Origin: Streptomyces sp. NRRL F-5122
Lineage (GTDB): Bacteria > Actinomycetota > Actinomycetes > Streptomycetales > Streptomycetaceae
Direction of reading: 5' to 3'
DNA length: 64,000 nt
Assembly (NCBI RefSeq): GCF_001507435.1
Contig: NZ_LMWH01000241.1
Coordinates: forward strand, 62,001-126,000
The notes below the pieces were generated by a model. The model was given only the letters and a program-made list of their open reading frames with translations. It did not search any database and had not been told where the DNA came from. The translations under genes were made by a program, and so were the position numbers. Positions 59,302 through 64,000 of this stretch are shown piece after piece (the stretch's first letter is position 1; each line of letters starts with the position of its first letter).

Positions 59302-59685
59302 GAGCAACATGAGGAAGAATCAGCTCGGGTCGACCTTGAGCTGAATGAGACATTGGATTCTCCGGGCGAGGGTGACTTCGGCACTTCGTGACCACTCGAA
59401 GTCATTTCACTCGGCGGGCCCCATCGCCCTCGTGGCTGCGCAGGCATCCTGCACAGTGCTCTCACGACTCCTGTTCGTCTCCCCGCAGTGCGGTCGAATC
59501 GGACATGCCGTGGTCGAGGCGTTCGCTCGTGCGGTCATGCGTATGAAGCGAGCCGGTGTAGGAACTCCTCCCCTATGCGTTTCGCCGTCGTGCAGCGCGC
59601 CTCCGCGCCCGCCGTACCCGTTCTCCCGGACGCCTCGGCCGACGCCGCGCCTGCGCGAGCGGTGAGTCTGCTCGTTGGGGCCGGG
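59302..59685. other. Intergenic stretch between the acyltransferase and WecA-like genes
   Basis: No supported gene. The two flanking genes converge here, and a strong hairpin sits at its right end. Confidence 0.35.
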
Positions 59686-59706
59686 GCGGGGCCGGGTCGG
59701 CCCCGC
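59686..59706 (-). terminator. Terminator hairpin after the WecA-like gene
   Basis: GCGGGGCCG pairs with CGGCCCCGC around GGT, about 50 bases beyond the stop codon of the minus-strand gene at 59755. Confidence 0.7.
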
Positions 59707-59754
59707 GTCGAGCGCGGGACCGGCCCGGACGGCGCCGCCGCAGCGGCTACGACG

Positions 59755-60948
59755 TCACTGCGGTGCAGCGGGAGTGCCCGCGGTGCGGGGCAGCGTGGCG
59801 GGCTTCCGGGCTTCCCGCGAATGCGGCACCGCCGTCGGCCGGAACGGCCGGTGACGGCGTCCGAATCCGCCGTCGGCAGGCCTGGACTGCGAGGCCGTGC
59901 GGTGGATCCCGCTCGCGGACACGACCGGTGAAGCACCCGCGGTGGCCGGGATGACGAGCAGGAGCCGTACCGCGCCGACACCCACGGCACAGGCGGCGAC
60001 GAGCGCCATGCCCGGTGCCAGCACACCATGGGCCACCAGCACCGCCGCGAGGCACCCCGCCGTCGCGAACGCACCCATGACACGCACGACTTGGGGAACC
60101 GTCAGGCCCAATCGGCGCAACCGGTGGGAGATGTGGTCCGTGCCGCCCTGAAGCAGCGGTCGTGCCTCCATGTAGCGGGACAGCATCACCAACGTCGTGT
60201 CCAGCGCCGGGACGAGGGTGGGGAGAAGAAGCACCGCGGGTCCGGAGAGGCCGTCGACGTCGTGGTGCACCACCGTCATCACGGAGGCCAGCATGAAGCC
60301 GAGGAAGAGCGAGCCCGCGTCCCCGAGAAAGATCCGCGCCGGATGCCGGTTGTGGAAGAGGAAACCGAGACAGGCCCCGACGAGAGCCGCCGTCAGCACG
60401 GCGAGGCCGATCCGCCCGTCGGCAAGGGCCGTCGCACAGAGGAACGCGCCGATGACCACGCACAGGGACGAGGCCGCACCGTCCATGTTGTCGAGCAGGT
60501 TGAACGCGTTCGTCACGAAGACGATCCACACGATGGCGAACACCGCGTCGAAGGGGCCGCCGAGGATGGTCGGACACCCCCCGGCCAGCACGACCACCGC
60601 GGCCGCCGAGGTCTCGACGCACAGCCGGAACCGCACACTGAGCTGCCGCAGATCGTCGATGAGTCCGAGGACGCACATGAGCGCGGAGCAGCCGAGCACA
60701 ACGCCGAGCACCGGGTCGAAGACCCCTCGGGGAAGGACGGCGACGGCCGCGGCGGCGAGAGTGGCGGCACCGACGGCGACTCCGCCGAGATAGGGCGTCG
60801 GGCAGGTGTGCGCCTTGCGAGGGCTGGGGCGGTCGGTGATCCCGTGGCGCAGGGCGAAGCGTCTGAGCGGCTCCGTCAGCAGCAGTCCGAGCAGCAGGGC
60901 CGCGCAGCCCGCGCTCGTCGTCACGACCGCTGCGCCCATGCCGGTCAC
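59755..60948 (-). CDS. WecA/MraY-family undecaprenyl-phosphate sugar-1-phosphate transferase
   Basis: This 397-residue protein has about ten helices and the family motifs PSPRKAHTCPTPYLGG, GLIDDLRQLSVR, FNLLDNMDGAASS, ARIFLGDAGSLFLGF and HISHRLRRLG. It loads the first sugar phosphate on to undecaprenyl phosphate and so starts repeat-unit synthesis. A polar C-terminal tail of about 60 residues follows the last helix. The GTG start overlaps the epimerase stop (GTGA), so the two are coupled. Confidence 0.92.
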   Translation of the reverse strand: MTGMGAAVVTTSAGCAALLLGLLLTEPLRRFALRHGITDRPSPRKAHTCPTPYLGGVAVGAATLAAAAVAVLPRGVFDPVLGVVLGCSALMCVLGLIDDLRQLSVRFRLCVETSAAAVVVLAGGCPTILGGPFDAVFAIVWIVFVTNAFNLLDNMDGAASSLCVVIGAFLCATALADGRIGLAVLTAALVGACLGFLFHNRHPARIFLGDAGSLFLGFMLASVMTVVHHDVDGLSGPAVLLLPTLVPALDTTLVMLSRYMEARPLLQGGTDHISHRLRRLGLTVPQVVRVMGAFATAGCLAAVLVAHGVLAPGMALVAACAVGVGAVRLLLVIPATAGASPVVSASGIHRTASQSRPADGGFGRRHRPFRPTAVPHSREARKPATLPRTAGTPAAPQ

Positions 60949-62012
60949 CGTCCCGCCAGAGCGGTCCCGGCAACGGGTCCGCAGATCGGAAGGCGCTGCT
61001 CCGGGGTGCTGGGCACCTGGGCGGACCGGTCGCCCCGCAACTCGGCCCGGGCGTCAGCGATCGCGTCCGCGAGGACGTCGGCCAGGGTGTGCCGGGGCTG
61101 CCAGCCCGTCAGGGCGCGCAGCTTGGCGGTGTCGGGGACGCGCCGCTCCATGTCCTCGAAGCCCGGCCCGTAGGCCTCGTCGTACGACAGGTGCTCCAGC
61201 GCTGAGACGCTTCCGGCCTGGGCGATGATCCGCTCGGCGAGCTCGCGGATGCTGATCTCGTCGGCCGCACCGATGTTGAAGGTCTCTCCGACGGTGTCCG
61301 GGTGCTCGAGCAGGAGCAGCAGTGCCGCGACGGCGTCCGAGACGTGCAGGAAGCAGCGGCTCTGCCGGCCGTCCGCGTGGACCGTGAGGGGCTCCCCGCG
61401 CACCGCCTGCCGGGCGAACCGCGGGATGACCATGCCGTACGCGGAGCTCTGGCGGGGGCCCACGGTGTTGAAGAACCGCACGACGGTCGACCGCAGCCCC
61501 CGCTCCCGGTGGTAGAGGACGGCCATGATCTCGTCCACCGCCTTGGCCGTGCTGTACGACCACCGGGCGACGGACGGACTGCCGAGAACGCGGTCGGAGT
61601 TCTCGTTGAGCGGTCCGGATGAATTCTTTCCGTAGATTTCCGACGTGCTCGTGATGAGAATCCTGCGTTCATGCCGTTGTGCTGCCTCGATGACGTTCTC
61701 GGTGCCCTTTGTGTTCGTGATGAACGACTTCAGCGGCTGCTCGACGATGAGTTTGACCCCTACGGCGGCGGCCAAATGGACGACGACGTCGCATTCCCGG
61801 ACCAGCTCGTCGACGAGGGATGTGTCCAGGACCGAGCCGCGGTGGAAACGAAGACTCGGGTTCTGCTGCGCCTTGGCGAGGTTCTCCGTCCGCCCGGTGG
61901 TGAGGTCGTCGAGGACCACAACGCTGTGTCCATGGGCCAGCAGGGCGTCCACGAGATGGGAGCCGATGAAGCCGGCTCCTCCGGTGACCAGGTAATTCGA
62001 ACTACGATCCAT
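60945..62012 (-). CDS. NAD-dependent NDP-sugar epimerase/dehydratase
   Basis: This 355-residue extended SDR protein has VTGGAGFIGSHLVDALLAHG, VVVLDDLTTGR, DVVVHLAAAVGVKLIVEQP and the catalytic ITSTSEIYGKNSS with YSTAK (Tyr and Lys). It resembles UDP-glucose or UDP-GlcNAc 4-epimerases and UDP-glucuronate decarboxylases, and the precise reaction is not evident. The ATG at 62012 has GGAG about eleven bases upstream; a GTG at 62024 is possible. It is coupled to the WecA-like gene. Confidence 0.92.
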   Translation of the reverse strand: MDRSSNYLVTGGAGFIGSHLVDALLAHGHSVVVLDDLTTGRTENLAKAQQNPSLRFHRGSVLDTSLVDELVRECDVVVHLAAAVGVKLIVEQPLKSFITNTKGTENVIEAAQRHERRILITSTSEIYGKNSSGPLNENSDRVLGSPSVARWSYSTAKAVDEIMAVLYHRERGLRSTVVRFFNTVGPRQSSAYGMVIPRFARQAVRGEPLTVHADGRQSRCFLHVSDAVAALLLLLEHPDTVGETFNIGAADEISIRELAERIIAQAGSVSALEHLSYDEAYGPGFEDMERRVPDTAKLRALTGWQPRHTLADVLADAIADARAELRGDRSAQVPSTPEQRLPICGPVAGTALAGR

Positions 62013-62275
62013 GAGCGGCTTCACTCCGGTTTCGGAAGATGGCGACGGGGTTCCGGCACAGCTCGATCGATGGCCGAGCCAAGGTTCACCTATGCAATGA
62101 GTAGCCGAATCTGAAACCTCGTCAGGTCAATATGGCCCCTTCGGCGCGTCCGCTGGTTACGGAATCAGGGTGACGCCGGGCGGACACATTCCACAGGGCT
62201 CCGAGGGAGCCGTCACTCGTGCATGAATGGGGGGGTGGAATATGCGGATTCCCCAAAACTATCGGAGTGGTGAGT

Positions 62276-63559
62276 GTGCGTCAGAAGGACGATGCCGGTG
62301 ACAAGGGAAAGTTGATCGTCGTAGGGCTGGGCTATGTGGGCCTACCCATGGCCGTGCGGGCCGTCGAGGCGGGGTACTCGGTCGTCGGCGTGGACACGGA
62401 CGATTTGCGGGTGAAACGCCTGGGGGCCTGTGACTCCTACATCGAGGGCATCGGCGACGCACGTCTCGCCGCCGCCGCGGACAGTGGCCGCTTCCGCGCC
62501 ACCACCGAGTACGAGGACATCGACGGCCTCGACGTGTGTGTCATCACGGTGCCGACGCCGCTGCGCGAGGGTGTGCCGGATCTGAGCTTCGTGGAATGTG
62601 CCGGACGGAGCATCGCCCCGCACCTCACCCCCGGCTCCACCGTGATCCTGGAGTCCACGACGTATCCGGGCACGACCGAGAGCCTGCTGCTCCCACTGCT
62701 GGAGCAGGGCAGCGGCCTGAGTGCGGGGGCCGACTTCCACCTCGGCTACAGCCCCGAGCGCATCGACCCCGGGAACCCCGACTGGCACCTGGAGAACACA
62801 CCCAAGGTGATCTCCGGGATCGACGCCGCGTCACTGCGCAGGATCGAGGGCTTCTACGGCGACATCGTGGAGCGCACCGTGCCCGTGAGCTCCTGCCGTA
62901 CGGCTGAGCTGACCAAGCTGCTCGAGAACACCTACCGTCATGTCAACATCGCCCTGGTCAACGAAATGGCCATGGTGTCACGGCAGTTGGGCGCCGACAT
63001 CTGGGAGGCCGTCGAGGCCGCCGCCACCAAGCCGTTCGGATTCATGCCGTTCAGGCCTGGCCCGGGGGTGGGCGGGCACTGCCTGCCGGTGGACCCCTCC
63101 TATCTGTCCTGGCAGGTCAAGAGGCTGCTGAAGCGGGACCTCCGGTTCATCGCACTGGCCAACGAGATCAACGACAACATGCCGGACCATGTCGTCCGGC
63201 GGGTCACCCGCGGACTGAACGAGCGCGGCAAGTCGGTCAAGGACGCGCGCATTCTCCAACTGGGCCTGGCCTACAAGAAGAACACCGGTGACATCCGGGA
63301 GTCGCCCGCCCTCGTCCTCGCCAGGTCGCTGCTCGCTCTCGGAGCCCGGCTGGTCGTGGCCGAGCCGCACACCGACGCGTACCTCGTGCCCCTGGACATC
63401 ACGCGCGTCGAGCTCACCGAGGCGGAGATCCGCTCCGCCGACGTGATCGTGGTCGCGACCGACCACGACGCCTTCGACTACGCGCTCGTCGAACGGGCCG
63501 GTGCGTACGTGCTCGACACCCGCAACCGCTGCCGGGGCGAGAGGGTCGAGATTCTCTGA
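62276..63559 (+). CDS. UDP-glucose/UDP-N-acetyl-hexosamine 6-dehydrogenase
   Basis: This 427-residue enzyme has LIVVGLGYVGLPMAVRAVEA (NAD loop), TVPTPLREGVPDLSFV, TTYPGTTESLLLP, ELTKLLENTYRHVNIALVNE (catalytic Lys) and GVGGHCLPVDPSYLS (catalytic Cys). It oxidises UDP-sugars to uronates; the pattern is closer to UDP-ManNAc/GlcNAc dehydrogenases (WecC/WbpA) than to UDP-glucose dehydrogenases, but this is a judgement by eye. I chose the GTG at 62276 because GGAG lies eight bases ahead. A very large hairpin follows. Confidence 0.93.
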   Translation: MRQKDDAGDKGKLIVVGLGYVGLPMAVRAVEAGYSVVGVDTDDLRVKRLGACDSYIEGIGDARLAAAADSGRFRATTEYEDIDGLDVCVITVPTPLREGVPDLSFVECAGRSIAPHLTPGSTVILESTTYPGTTESLLLPLLEQGSGLSAGADFHLGYSPERIDPGNPDWHLENTPKVISGIDAASLRRIEGFYGDIVERTVPVSSCRTAELTKLLENTYRHVNIALVNEMAMVSRQLGADIWEAVEAAATKPFGFMPFRPGPGVGGHCLPVDPSYLSWQVKRLLKRDLRFIALANEINDNMPDHVVRRVTRGLNERGKSVKDARILQLGLAYKKNTGDIRESPALVLARSLLALGARLVVAEPHTDAYLVPLDITRVELTEAEIRSADVIVVATDHDAFDYALVERAGAYVLDTRNRCRGERVEIL

Positions 63560-63656
63560 TCGGCCCCACCCGGTCCGAGCAGGCCGGTGTCCGCCCCTGA
63601 ACCGGTCACACGGCAGCGGCGGGCACCGGCCCCCCGATCGCCCACAGCGTTCTGAG

Positions 63657-63708
63657 CGCCGGGGAGAGGAGGCGGGCCACCACGGTGGCCCGCCTCCTCT
63701 CCCCGGCG
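63657..63708. terminator. Extremely long bidirectional terminator hairpin
   Basis: The arms 63658-63681 and 63684-63707 are perfectly complementary over 24 bases, with a 2-base loop, and one more pair closes at 63657/63708. It lies between the convergent dehydrogenase and right-edge epimerase genes. Confidence 0.85.
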
Positions 63709-63766
63709 TCCTGTGCGTCCGGTCCCCGGCGGGTGAGGCCGTGAGAGCCCCGTGCCACGCCCGCCG

Positions 63767-64000
63767 CTACGCGTACTCGGGCAGGGAGCGGAACCACCGC
63801 ACGGTCTCGGCCAGCCCCTGTTCCAGGGGAACCGCCTCGACGCCCGCGAAGAGACCGCGGAGCAGCCCGTCGTCGGCCTGGGAGTCCCGCACGTCACCGC
63901 GGCGCGGTGGCTCATGGTGGAACTCGACCGCCATCTCCAGCGCCTTGGCCAGGTGATGGCCGAGTTCCAGCACGCTGACCCGGGTGCCGAAGGCCAGGTT
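63767..64000 (-). CDS. NAD-dependent epimerase, C-terminal part (runs off the right edge)
   Basis: The last 77 residues are present: NLAFGTRVSVLELGHHLAKA, then PPRRGDVRDSQADDGLLRGL and ending GLAETVRWFRSLPEYA. RGDVRDSxAD is the C-terminal signature of extended SDR UDP-sugar epimerases (GalE or glucuronate epimerase type). It converges on the dehydrogenase gene and probably belongs to the same polysaccharide locus. Start and N-terminal domain are outside. Confidence 0.85.
   Translation of the reverse strand, partial: NLAFGTRVSVLELGHHLAKALEMAVEFHHEPPRRGDVRDSQADDGLLRGLFAGVEAVPLEQGLAETVRWFRSLPEYA

Overview
The window is high-GC actinobacterial DNA and almost certainly comes from a Streptomyces chromosome. 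Third codon positions are strongly G/C, GTG and TTG starts are common, and several lineage-specific families appear (SCO5918-type protein, DUF7144, DUF5994, DUF6445, SpoIIE-type PP2C phosphatases with membrane anchors, XRE-TPR regulator, LAETG wall-anchored protein, GvpU, Spo0M-like protein).

Layout. 1-286: N-terminus of a replication-relaxation family protein, a hallmark of actinobacterial plasmids and integrative elements. 0.9-11 kb: housekeeping and small metabolic genes (endonuclease/exonuclease/phosphatase-fold membrane protein, DUF7144, alpha/beta hydrolase divergent from a MocR-type regulator, membrane proteins, NAD(P)-binding protein, membrane PP2C phosphatase, a caspase-like protein without a visible dyad, M20 amidohydrolase). 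11.2-13 kb: an XRE-TPR regulator divergent from a 55-residue secreted peptide. 13-16.4 kb: SdsA1-like alkylsulfatase, then an ECF sigma factor with a tiny upstream ORF and a membrane partner. 16.5-27.4 kb: Spo0M-like protein, FkbM methyltransferase, LAETG surface protein, DUF4142 protein, permease/TIGR03943 pair, DUF6445 protein, Ser/Thr kinase, zinc-ribbon membrane protein, lipoprotein. 27.5-27.7 kb: an 18-20 bp minisatellite. 27.7-30.4 kb: TetR regulator with two operator-like sites, aldo/keto reductase and LLM oxidoreductase. 30.5-34.3 kb: second membrane PP2C phosphatase, STAS protein, small proteins, DUF5994.

34.9-45.4 kb is the most unusual region. A four-gene cold-shock cassette (csp, DEAD-box RNA helicase, CBS protein, SCO5918-type protein) occurs twice in the same order and orientation. 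Between the copies lie a 44-bp fragment of tRNA-Gly(CCC), an intact and a truncated MerR-like gene, frameshifted gene debris and an orphan gvpU. The complete tRNA-Gly(CCC) lies at 45,352-45,422, next to a truncated recombinase-like gene. The two tRNA copies are direct repeats and carry the same terminator hairpin, so the 6.7 kb between them looks like a decayed tRNA-targeted integrative element or an accretion scar that helped duplicate the cassette.

45.7-49.1 kb: a 52-residue CxxC protein, leaderless dcd, a phosphoribosyltransferase, a secreted protein and a Yip1 protein. 49.8-64 kb: a surface-polysaccharide locus with DUF4012 protein, AsnB-type amidotransferase, O-antigen ligase/polymerase, methyltransferase, Wzx-like flippase, GT4 glycosyltransferase, hexapeptide acyltransferase, WecA-like initiating transferase, NDP-sugar epimerase, UDP-sugar 6-dehydrogenase and the C-terminus of a second epimerase. 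A uronate-making dehydrogenase together with an AsnB-type enzyme suggests an amidated uronic-acid polymer. All functions are inferred from sequence motifs seen by eye; no database search was possible.
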